Shown here: positions 1 through 11,120 of the stretch, in pieces
How the letters are laid out: each line of letters opens with the position of its first letter
Numbering within the stretch: position 1 is the first letter of the stretch
Source: Wuchereria bancrofti
Lineage: Eukaryota > Nematoda > Chromadorea > Rhabditida > Onchocercidae
Length of the DNA: 64,000 bases
Assembly (NCBI GenBank): GCA_005281725.1
Contig: SSBO01000013.1
Coordinates: 750,440-814,439 of the forward strand
Reading direction: 5' to 3'
Notes under the pieces: model-generated
Seen by the model: the letters and a program-made list of their open reading frames with translations, nothing else
Told to the model about the DNA's origin: nothing
Databases searched by the model: none
Made by a program: the position numbers and the translations under genes

Positions 1-1179
1 ATATTTCGATAACTCCACTATGAATTTATTTACAGTATTCTCTTGGTTTTATTTCAAACTTCTGGTTATTGCTACTCTCGTATTGTAATTTAATTTTAGG
101 AAGTTAAACTGGATTAAATGTGATGAATTCCGATTTTTTACAAGTAGATTTTTATGATAGCAGTTTTGATAGCAGTAACGATAGGATTAATGTGAAGTGA
201 CTGCAGTCGTGCGATAGTGATCAGATAAATGAAGTCGTACAGGAGCAGATAAAAGTTAATTGAACTTACGAGGTATTGCCGAACTGACCGGCCCGTTCAT
301 CGGGAGCTTTCCTTGTTGGCATCATCGAAAGCCAACTCACGCAGCAACAGCAATTATTATAGCAACCTGTAATAGTAATAATGTCTTCACACTTTAAATT
401 TCAAAAAGTTGTAGAATTTCGTAGAATTTTTAAAATTCATAATTAAATGAAGTCATATAGCCATAATAACAACAATATTAGTAATAATAACGCCCATTAC
501 TACTAATACTACTATCAACCGCAAAGCAGCAGCCACCGCACACGCTACGCTGTCGCCAACCGCATCAACAGCATCGCTATGACGCGTGCGCTGCACACTG
601 CAGTTGCATCGCTGCACGCCCAACTACCAGCATTCCAATCGAAGCATACTCCGCCCTTCATTTAACGATTACTGCTGAGACGTTAGATATGGCATTCAGC
701 GGTTAAAACACTTTTCCGAAAACAAAATCTGGAATTTTTGGAGTTTTGGCGGTTTCTTGAAACGGATGCTCTCTCACGTAGGTCAGCTGAGTCACATCTG
801 CATAGAAGTACAATTAGGTTAATTAATTTTTACGTATATCAACAAGAGATTTTGGAGTGACCTTCTCTCACACATACATGCACACACAGTTCATTGGAAT
901 TCGGCAAAGGTCATGAACTCTGCATCATGTCAGTTAATGAAGACTTATGCCTAATTAGTCATTAAGATTCAAGAATGGCTAAAACTTATGAAAACTTACG
1001 ATATCTCAAATGTATAAAATATAGCAAAAGGATTTATCATTATCGATATGAGCATAAACTATTAAGAAGCATAAGCGAATATTATCACAGTGAGATGTCA
1101 GTTGATAGTATTAGACGAGAATTATTTCTTTTTAGTAGCATTTTTCATCTGTAATTTGTCATTTTGTAGCATAAAAATG

Positions 1180-4100
1180 ATGGCATCCACTTTACGAACG
1201 GCTACAGAAAAATGTACGAGATGTTGAGGATAATAATCGAGATAGTATTGGACGAAAAATATCATCTTTGGAGCGTCTAATAGCTACCCGTAAAATCGTT
1301 AATAAAATTCAAATTTCATCTTAATTGTATATTATATGAGATTCTATCCCAGTACTATTTCTAAAAAGCTTTCATAGTTACTCAAGAAATTATCTCCATT
1401 GCTAATTATATTTGCTTTATATTATTGTTTGTTTATTGATGTAACTTACTTAGCAGTTAGCAGTGACTGATATTGTATCAGAAATAAATAAGAAATATGT
1501 GGAATGCATACCTGATTTGGTTACAACTAATAAATTGATACATACAATTCGTTCCACCTGTAGTATCGTAAACCATTCTGTCGATTCCACTGCTAATAAT
1601 GTAGAAAATATGGCGTAGAAAATTGAGTTAAATGTTAGTTTCAAATTAGCTATTTATTTAAACTGCCTAATCTGAACATGCATGAACTTCGTATAATTAC
1701 CAGTAATTGTTAAGTTATTAATTAATGAGAACATATAATGTTTTGAAGTAAACGAATGCATCATAAAATATAGTTTATAAAAATTATGAAGAAACAAAAT
1801 ATACGATTTAATATTAAGTTGTCGATTATCTAGCGGTCAGTTATCTTTCCAGAGATAGATTAAACATTAATCCTGCTTGATTCTCATTTCAGTACCATTA
1901 ATTTATTCCTAGAAATAGCGGAACTCTTTTACATGTTTTTAAAAGATTTATTCTCTAAGAAAAGAGAATTGGAACAATTAGAATTTATAAAAGATTGGAA
2001 ATTGAAAATGCATTCACTAGAGGATTGAGTCACTGATATGCCAATTATGGCATTCGTCAAATGAAGAAAACTCTTTGGCTAATGCAGCACTGTTGGTAGA
2101 GCTAGAAAGGAAATCGAAAGATATCTTGCAAGTACAATTTTTCACTTATATTGTAGTAGGGAGTCCTTTCAGTGTTGAATTGAGAAATATACAATCATCA
2201 TAATTCTTTAATTAAAGTAGAATAAATTTACATTTCAGACTTTAAACAAATTTAAATATCATTATTCATACGTTAATAGCTAAAATATGTTTACCATACT
2301 ACCATGAATGAATTTCAAAAGAAGCTTAAAAATTTAGGATTTATGCCTAGTATTATTACTTTCTTCAAGCAGATTAGAGTAATAGTGTCCATAAATATTT
2401 AAAAAAATATTGTGTTTGAGTGAATAAAGAAGATTATTTCAGAAATTGTCTGCAATGGATATTTTAGATTTAATTGATGCAAAAAAAACTGTCATCTGCT
2501 CTGATACATCATTTTTGTAAAAGGTTGATTCCGCAAAGGATCCTACGGAAATTTTTATCGTGATGGCACTTCCTTTTCAGAACATGAATATGTGATACGG
2601 AAAGAAAAAGAAAAAGTTCCAGAAAAAGTTCTCCGGTAAATGAAAGACATCACTTTGAATTTATTTTCTAAAGATTCATGAATACCTTATACATGCACTT
2701 TATGCAAAATAGGAGTTTCTTTTTTTTCTGGTAAAAATTTGAAATATTTGTCTTTGCATAAAATTAAGTCAGATTTTTATTTTAAATCCTAGCTATCCGT
2801 ACTCGAGAAATTTCAGTAGTGTGCAACATCAAAATATGGAGCACCAAGCAGATATTTCTTTCCTCTTTATTTTCTATCAAACTGAATTTATATGAGAATG
2901 AAATAAGCAAAGGCGAAAGAAAATATTTTCTGATGCATTAAGTTTAAAATGCTCAAATTGCAGTGTTGGACTTGTTCAAAAGCTCAGGCAGAAATCTCGG
3001 TGCAATAAAAGTTAGTGGAAAAAATATGGTTCAATTGATCGATGATAAAATATCAAATGAACTCGTCGAATTATTGGTGCATGAATTACTGATGCCTTAC
3101 ACCAGCTATTCCATATACCAGCATTTGAGGCCCTTTTGGCATCGGCAAATCAATTTGGCGAGGAGATGAAGGTTTATAATTTAGCTCTTTTTCCATTGTT
3201 TATTATTATCTTAATTCTGGCCAGAATCTTTTAATAACAGCATCATTTGAACCTGATAAAATAAGCGCTGAATCATATTTTATATTTAGTCGCAGGTTTG
3301 GAGCAACTTACTTTACATCAATTTACTGAAGATATTGTTTTCAACTTTTCTGAATCTTTTNTATCTTAATTCTGGCCAGAATCTTTTAATAACAGCATCA
3401 TTTGAACCTGATAAAATAAGCGCTGAATCATATTTTATATTTAGTCGCAGGTTTGGAGCAACTTACTTTACATCAATTTACTGAAGATATTGTTTTCAAC
3501 TTTTCTGAATCTTTTCTACTAGTCTTTCAAGAATTATGCATCGATTGATATGAATTTTTCCAGCAATATTTTACAATAATTGTTATTATATCTGTCATCG
3601 GTTAATGATTATAATGGTCGAAATTTTGCCGAAAATGCGTGACACCATGCAGGTTACGTTATTACTTTTTCATTTAGTAGACATTAATTTTTGAGTTTTA
3701 ATTCTCTTATTTTCATACTATCAACATTTTAGGCTTCCTATGGTTACCTTGTTTTTTGACATAAAATATGGCGATTTCTTTCGTCATTTATTTGCGACTT
3801 TTTTATATGACCATAACTGAATGAAATAAAGGAATAGAAGCAAATGTGCTTAAAAAACTACAATTTTACAGGCAAAAAATCTGTCTATTTTCTTCACGGG
3901 TTTCATTTCAAATCTTTGACAAATTGCTGCCGAAACAATGGAAAAACAATTAGCATATTGTCGTCATCAGATTTCTACTCTCTTGACAAATGATACAAGT
4001 TAGCATGTTTGCACATTCTTTTTATATGTTATTGTTGTATAGGATATATTTTCAATCCATTTTCAAATCTCCCAGCGATTCAACAACCCAACCTTTCTTG

Positions 4101-5250
4101 AAAAATTTCCAGTCTTTCTTGGCTTGGATGACGTTTCACAGTATGAAAAATGTATGAAATATTTGGATTGGCTGTATGATTAATCTAGAGCAAATTTCTG
4201 GAATCTGAAAAAAGGTAAATTTATTAGCCGTTTTGATTTTTAACTGCTCTTACTTTAATATGTATTATTTAATTTCTAAGAAATATGTACTATATCGCGG
4301 GTGGATGTTTATTGTTACATAGGTTTTATAATCCTTTAGAAGTATATTTTTAAACTGAAATGCAGTTTTTATAGGTTCTGACCAAAACAGTTTGTGCGTG
4401 CTGTATTGACAATGTCATTTCTTTTTTCTTCAATACATTGATCAAAATGTTGTTGTCTACGGAAGATATTCGAGCATCTGATGCTTAAATTAGTGCTATA
4501 ACACTGAGGAAAGTTTTGAAGAGATCGGATATTTTATTTATTGTGAGTTTCAGAACTGTGTCTGTTTTTATTTGATCATTTGCTTATTAATATGATGAAA
4601 ACAAGAAAATGCGATATTCATTAAGTAATGCTAAAAACGAGAATTTAAAAAGAGAATAAGTGGTAAAAACGAAAGTGGGCGATAAACATCTAATGATTTT
4701 ATTTTTAAATGGTTTCTAATTCTTTTTTATCTCGAAAGTGTCAAAAATTATTATCGGAGCCCTTAATTTTCAGTAGTAACATTATGCTTTGATAAATTTA
4801 TTAAAGTAAAATTGTGGAAATTTCATTTTAAGAATATTTCTAATTCTATCGTCGGTGGTTAGTAACATTCGACGCTGTTTTTTTTTTTTAAATATTTTTT
4901 AAATTGAACAATCGAAGCATTCTCGCATTCATAAATATCTTTATATTTCCGCATCAAGGAGTTATTGTTTTGTTTAGATTCATCTTTGCAGGTCTGCATT
5001 TTTAAGTTGCCCTTATGACCACTTTTCATTCATATATAAATGAACGGATTGATAAAATTGGATCGATGCGACCGGTGTATTCCACCCAAGTCATTAACAT
5101 AATCGATTAATTTAGAATATTTATGATCGTTTGTGTGATGGAAAAAAATTTCTGGCACTGTGGTTACATGCAGATGAAGTGCGCCATTTGGTGGAAGCTT
5201 TATTCCAGAATATTAAAAGAAGAGCTCATGTGTTGTCAGAGATTAATTAA
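1180..5250 (+). pseudogene. ZW10 pseudogene (decayed duplicate)
   Basis: This is a broken copy of the ZW10 gene at 36313-42147. Visible lesions include a net 11-base loss in exon 1 (near 1210), a TAG codon in exon 2 (near 1616), a deletion giving TGA in exon 3 (near 2026), and loss of the exon-4 region between about 2200 and 2270. Small deletions hit the exons near 2485-2620. A 1.3-kb deletion near 3225 removes three exons (those at 39059, 39469 and 39930 in the intact copy). The last exon is still recognisable, with a TAA stop at 5248-5250. No long frame survives. The interval also contains the assembly overlap at the N at 3361. Confidence 0.9.
3207..3515. repeat. Exact 154-bp direct repeat across an N (likely assembly overlap)
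   Basis: Bases 3207-3360 recur without visible change at 3362-3515, separated by a single N at 3361. The first copy ends exactly at the N, as expected when two contigs sharing an end overlap were joined without merging. The matching region of the intact duplicate near 40290-40460 has the sequence only once. I therefore treat this as an artefact rather than a biological repeat. Confidence 0.85.
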
Positions 5251-5474
5251 CTCTGTTAATGAAAGTTTCAAGTGATTTAGGAAAATTAAATAATCATACC
5301 CATATCCGCTTTCATATCCGCTTTGATGTATTTAATAATTGGAAGCTGTTTTTGATGAATCTTGCACATATAATTTCAAAATAAACAGAATTTCTCTGGT
5401 TCATCAATAAGTAGTTTTCTGCTTACCATGTTTCATTTCATGAAGGATGTATGAATAAATAATTGTCATTTAAG

Positions 5475-5514
5475 AACCTGCCCCTACTGAATAAATATTC
5501 AGTAGGGGCAGGTT
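5475..5514. repeat. Perfect 40-bp palindrome (19-bp arms, 2-bp spacer)
   Basis: The left arm 5475-5493 is the exact reverse complement of 5496-5514, with AA between. The right arm is shared with the paralogous region (about 42405-42422), but the left arm is absent there, so it arose in this copy as a templated inverted duplication. It lies between the ZW10 and EF-G pseudogene copies. Confidence 0.9.
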
Positions 5515-5728
5515 GTTAAATGTTTAAGTATCTTGTTTTCTTGATTTGCTGGAAAGAGGAAGTGATGAAGATTTCAACTTCTGTAGTTTAAACTTGAAGT
5601 TCTGTAGTTTTAAACTTGAAGAAGGCTGACTTTTGTTGCCGGTCTGTGGTTCTTTGCATTATTTCAAGTTCACTAAATGTGATTACAGTTGTTACGAGAG
5701 TATTATAAGTTGAAAGCAACAACTGATA

Positions 5729-6360
5729 ATGGTATTAAGTCGAACTAGACGTGTTCCGCTGGATATCAAATCAGTATCATCAGATATTTAATTGTTTAAT
5801 CTCACCAAGTTTTTTTATAGTTTTATTTGAGTTCATAAAATTTGAAGCTGTTTTTCCTGTTCTTTGCTTTTATTAGCGGTGTACTGTTGCGTGTATCCTA
5901 AAGCCTATAGTAATTTGATACTAGGTAAATAGCATAAAAAGCATTTAGTAAAGGGTTTGATGAAACAGAACAGCTAAGTTTATTTAAAGAAATTTATATG
6001 TTTGGATCTTTCAGAATTGTTTTACATTAATTTTATTATACAGATTTGCAGCTTATTGTGAACTGGAGGGATTTGACTACGACACTTACCGATCCTATTC
6101 CTACCTGCCGAATGAAACCGTTGGAGAAAATTCTAAATATAGGCTTGTTTCTTTTTCTTTTTTCATGCAGTTTAATTTTAGTTTGAAGAAAATTAGTGAA
6201 GGAAATGCGATATGATCTGTACGATCGACAATTGGCAGAGTTTTTCCAGTTGTTTAATTTCACAAAATTTCCAGGTATATCTGCTCATGTCGACTCTGGA
6301 AAGACTACTGTTACGGAGAGAATTTTGTACTATGTCGGTCGAATTAAGGAGATGCATGAA
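5729..6360 (+). pseudogene. Truncated copy of mitochondrial EF-G, exons 1-3 only
   Basis: This copies EF-G exons at 42638, 42964 and 43190. Exon 1 is 5729-5773, exon 2 is 6052-6142 and exon 3 is 6275-6360. All three retain open frames, including a P-loop-like AHVDSGKT, with some substitutions (EKIRNIG has become EKILNIG). The exon-2 donor has changed from GT to GC. Everything after exon 3 is missing: homology runs through intron 3 to 6707 and then stops. The remnant cannot encode a full GTPase. It could be transcribed but has no visible function. Confidence 0.85.
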
Positions 6361-6717
6361 GTATGATTTTAATCAAAATCATTTAATATCAAAATCATTC
6401 AATAGTTATATCGTACATTCTCAAAGAAACTGGTGTTTTATCTCAGCACAATATGATGTCTAAATATCTATTCAATTCAATGAAACTTAATAGGACTTAG
6501 TAGCTCCAGGCATATTTTATAATTGACATATTATCCTGCTAACTCGTTTGCTTTCATTGCTTGATTTATACAGTAATATACTCTGTTGAGACAGATTTTC
6601 TTCTTTGATTATTGAGGGAACATTCCAGCATCATGAAAATTACGACATAATTTAGTAAAATATAAACTGATACCTGGAAAAAAATAAAACACGCAAATTC
6701 ATTCCAGTCATTTTCAG

Positions 6718-6895
6718 ATCGAGCTAGATTAGATGAATATCACGAAATTTTGATGGTTTGCCACGAATACGCATTCAAACATTGAGACGTATCCTTGATC
6801 ATTTAAAACATGTCACGGAACTAGCATATGCAAATTTAGCAACCGTCGAAAATGTTGCGAAAGTTTTTGGACCAACATTATTTTCAGTTGAACAG
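6718..6895 (+). pseudogene. RhoGAP-domain exon, frameshifted
   Basis: The exon has a good acceptor (ttttcag to 6717) and a GT donor after 6895. Translation gives the end of a RhoGAP domain: a leucine-rich LPRIRIQTLRRILDHL stretch, then ENVAKVFGPTLFS, the family's conserved NxAxVFGPTL signature. RhoGAP proteins stimulate GTP hydrolysis by Rho-type GTPases. The first eleven codons (RLDEYHEIL region) are in a different frame from the rest, so a base has been gained or lost near 6750. I found no partner exons nearby. It sits just past the breakpoint of the duplicated EF-G fragment, and its entry phase does not fit EF-G exon 3, so an in-frame fusion is not supported. Confidence 0.7.
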
Positions 6896-8111
6896 GTTTT
6901 TTGTTTTATTATTTCATCTTTCTTCTCACATTAAAAACTCTGTGGTTGTTTAGTGTAGGCTATCTTATGACTTTTGCTTTCACCGCTTGGTATGCTTTAT
7001 TTGGAAGTTATTTCATTTAGATCACCACTACTCAAGCTTTGGCATAAATCTCACTGCTTGATGAGTTTCAACATTATGCTCTTTGATAATTTCTATGTCA
7101 ACATATTATAGAGTAGCAGGCAAATTCATAATTTTCTCGAACTTTTTTAGATAATTTTTTTAAACATTGAAATATTACAAAATTGTTAAAAATTGATAAA
7201 TGATTTATAAATGCAAAAATTATAGCAAAAAGCAAAAATGAAAAACGAACCATTTTTAGCTGATACTTTCTTGACGATTTTTAAATTTTGTTTTAGCATG
7301 AATGTTTCAACTGGACATAGCGATAATTCTGTAACATATCAAATTTAATTAATAATTAAAGTGTAAGAATAAATATAATCTTTTCTAGCGAATAATTAAA
7401 CCTTTCTAACACTAGTGCTGTTGCCTTTTTTTCGTTTTTCATATACAAATTATTGTTAAATGATATAGAATGATGTGAACTTCAAATTTGCTGCAAATAT
7501 TGTATGCCATTTTAAATCATAACTCTCTGATAAATACCTTCGATTAAACCAAAATATTTCCTAGCTATTTCATACATTCCTCGCTCTAATTTTATTGTCG
7601 TTATATTCATTTGAAATTTTTTCAAAAATTTAAATTATTTCAGAAATTTTAAAACATATATTTTTAGTACTGGAATGATTGATGAGGACGGATAAAATCA
7701 TTTTTGTTTTTTGTTAATGACACAATTAATTAATTTAAGTGAAATTTTGAGGATTAACTTGTAAAAATTTAAAAGTAAAAGAGGTAAATATTGAAATACT
7801 TAATATTTCATTTAGTATTTTACAATGATATACTTATAGACATTCTTTCAAAGATCTTTGTTGTTATTATAGGTTAAAAAGATGCCACTAAAAACTGTCT
7901 TGCAAACTTGCAAAAATCCCATAGACTTTAAGTTATCAGAGCAAAAATTTCAGATGGAAAATAAGCATCACAGATTTCAAATTTTGAAAAATTAAATTCT
8001 TATTTGTTAAGGAAACCAAAGATATTACGAAGGAAGCTGTTTAAAATTCCGGTACCAAGACCAATTTCCAAGATATTCCATGTTTTGCCATTTTTCTCCA
8101 ATTGTATTGCT

Positions 8112-8824
8112 TCAAGCAAATGGTGCAGCAGCCATTGCTTGAATATATGGAATTAAAATTTTTGAATGATTCAATGGTAATAGTGAGGTGTCCAGTTTTG
8201 TTGCATTTTGTTTTCCTGAAATAAAATTGAAAAAAAGAAAATTATGCAGTGATTAAAGAGTGATTATCATTTGTAAACGTGATATAATCATTTCACATTA
8301 CCAATAGATTACGAAGTGTGAGAATGAATGTAAGACTGTAAACAAAAGAGATGAAAAAAGCTGGATCTCATTTACCTTATTTGGACGCCATAAAACTAAA
8401 AAAACGGACAAAAAATTAATTTTAGTGATTTACCTGGTGGTGGTATTTCCAATACCATACTTGCAACTGCAAATGGTCCTATATCGACAAGTTTTAGAAT
8501 TCTTTGAATAAATAAACTGTAAATAGAAGCTGCTTTAGTTAGTGTTTTAATTATACCATTGTAAATAAGATTTTAATTAATGCAACTCTTGAAAAATTTA
8601 AAATTCAAGAAAAAGAAAAAATTAATTTTAATGACTGCAAACAATATTGATTGATTATATTTGAAGAAAACAATAAAGCGATATACCTTCCGTTGTATTC
8701 TCTTATCGCTATATCCTCAATTCTGCGATATCTTTCGTTAATTAATAAATCATCTAATAGGATTACTTGGATAAATTGGTTATTATTGTTATAATTTTCA
8801 TTACTGAATACGAAAATGCTTGAT
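8112..8824 (-). CDS. Unidentified protein, last three exons (partial)
   Basis: Three minus-strand exons fit in splice signals and phase: 8824-8687 (enters in phase 2), 8516-8434 and 8215-8112, ending at TGA (8114-8112). Together they encode about 107 residues: an Asn-rich stretch (NENYNNNNQ), then QVILLDDLLINERYRRIED, an RILKLVDIGPFAVASMVLEIPPPG segment, and a C-terminus ending AAAPFA. I do not recognise the family. The protein continues upstream. A 31-nt candidate exon at 9393-9363 fits the phase, as does the candidate exon at 17590-17406, but neither is proven. The first two exons recur at 10271-10134 and 9963-9881, which I attribute to an unmerged assembly overlap. Confidence 0.6.
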
Positions 8825-11120
8825 CTAAGAAACAATAAATTTTTTAGATTTCTACAGATTTTTAATTAATTTTAACTAATAAGAAAAAATTTTCAATTCT
8901 ATACAATAATCAAAATTAGGAGAAAGGGGTAGAAATGAAAGCTCTGACAAGAGAAAAGGAATAGATAGAAAAACTGAAATTAAAAATTATGCATAAGTTT
9001 AAATACTATTTCTTCCAAATTTAATTAATTTTACTCAATTAATAATATTGAGTAAAAGATTCCCCTTTAAAAGATGAAAGTCTTTTCATTTTTCTTGTAA
9101 AATAGATAAAGTATTACTATGCCAATTGCAGTGTGAAAAGTTTTAGATTATATGGAATGAAATTTTCTTTTCTTTTTTTCGACTTTTAACTATTCGGAAA
9201 AGACAATAAATTAAGCTATTTTAGAATTATAAGGTAGTAAATTAACTTATTCAATTCAAACTTATTACTATTCAAAGAAGTAAAATCATGCGAAATGGTT
9301 TCTCAACTTGAAAAGTTAAGTTTTAAAGTTATCAGAAGCAAAACTAATTATTTTGACTTTACCTACTAATTGGCATTGGATAAATAGATTGACCTTAAAA
9401 AAAAAACATTGACCTTATCATCTAGTAAATATATTTAGAAAGCATGAATAACTCTTACTTTATTGATCTGCACCTAATCTTTATTAATCTATTCATATTT
9501 TACACGTATCAAAATTCATTATTTCATTTCCGATAATAGTAACTCATTCAGATGTTAACTAATATTTTAATAACCAAAGATACTTCTTAGCATATTGAAA
9601 TTTTTCGCTCTAATTCTTATTTTTTATAACAATAAATAACAATAAAAATTGGTTTAAATAACTAGTAACAGCANTGAAAAAAAGAAAATTATGCAGTGAT
9701 TAAAGAGTGATTATCATTTGTAAACGTGATATAATCATTTCACATTACCAATAGATTACGAAGTGTGAGAATGAATGTAAGACTGTAAACAAAAGAGATG
9801 AAAAAAGCTGGATCTCATTTACCTTATTTGGACGCCATAAAACTAAAAAAACGGACAAAAAATTAATTTTAGTGATTTACCTGGTGGTGGTATTTCCAAT
9901 ACCATACTTGCAACTGCAAATGGTCCTATATCGACAAGTTTTAGAATTCTTTGAATAAATAAACTGTAAATAGAAGCTGCTTTAGTTAGTGTTTTAATTA
10001 TACCATTGTAAATAAGATTTTAATTAATGCAACTCTTGAAAAATTTAAAATTCAAGAAAAAGAAAAAATTAATTTTAATGACTGCAAACAATATTGATTG
10101 ATTATATTTGAAGAAAACAATAAAGCGATATACCTTCCGTTGTATTCTCTTATCGCTATATCCTCAATTCTGCGATATCTTTCGTTAATTAATAAATCAT
10201 CTAATAGGATTACTTGGATAAATTGGTTATTATTGTTATAATTTTCATTACTGAATACGAAAATGCTTGATCTAAGAAACAATAAATTTTTTAGATTTCT
10301 ACAGATTTTTAATTAATTTTAACTAATAAGAAAAAATTTTCAATTCTATACAATAATCAAAATTAGGAGAAAGGGGTAGAAATGAAAGCTCTGACAAGAG
10401 AAAAGGAATAGATAGAAAAACTGAAATTAAAAATTATGCATAAGTTTAAATACTATTTCTTCCAAATTTAATTAATTTTACTCAATTAATAATATTGAGT
10501 AAAAGATTCCCCTTTAAAAGATGAAAGTCTTTTCATTTTTCTTGTAAAATAGATAAAGTATTACTATGCCAATTGCAGTGTGAAAAGTTTTAGATTATAT
10601 GGAATGAAATTTTCTTTTCTTTTTTTCGACTTTTAACTATTCGGAAAAGACAATAAATTAAGCTATTTTAGAATTATAAGGTAGTAAATTAACTTATTCA
10701 ATTCAAACTTATTACTATTCAAAGAAGTAAAATCATGCGAAATGGTTTCTCAACTTGAAAAGTTAAGTTTTAAAGTTATCAGAAGCAAAACTAATTATTT
10801 TGACTTTACCTACTAATTGGCATTGGATAAATAGATTGACCTTAAAAAAAAAACATTGACCTTATCATCTAGTAAATATATTTAGAAAGCATGAATAACT
10901 CTTACTTTATTGATCTGCACCTAATCTTTATTAATCTATTCATATTTTACACGTATCAAAATTCATTATTTCATTTCCGATAATAGTAACTCATTCAGAT
11001 GTTAACTAATATTTTAATAACCAAAGATACTTCTTAGCATATTGAAATTTTTCGCTCTAATTCTTATTTTTTATAACAATAAATAACAATAAAAATTGGT
11101 TTAAATAACTAGTAACAGCA
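8228..11120. repeat. 1,446-bp direct repeat across an N (likely assembly overlap)
   Basis: 8228-9673 recurs as 9675-11120 with an N at 9674, placed exactly where the first copy ends. Both copies carry the same exons of the unidentified minus-strand gene, with identical translations. The identity and the position of the N point to contigs whose shared ends were not collapsed. Confidence 0.85.

Larger units (their letters stand above)
1..6707 (+). repeat. Decayed segmental duplicate of 35120-43621
   Basis: This segment aligns collinearly with 35120-43621, position 1 matching 35120. It covers the upstream region, the whole ZW10 gene and the first three exons of mitochondrial EF-G. Most blocks are nearly identical, but this copy lacks two large pieces: about 0.6 kb matching roughly 37350-38000, and about 1.3 kb matching roughly 39000-40285. 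It also carries scattered small deletions. The left end is cut by the window edge, so the duplication may extend further. The right end stops at the splice acceptor of EF-G exon 4 (6701-6707 matches 43615-43621). The other copy keeps open frames and is the functional one. Confidence 0.93.
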
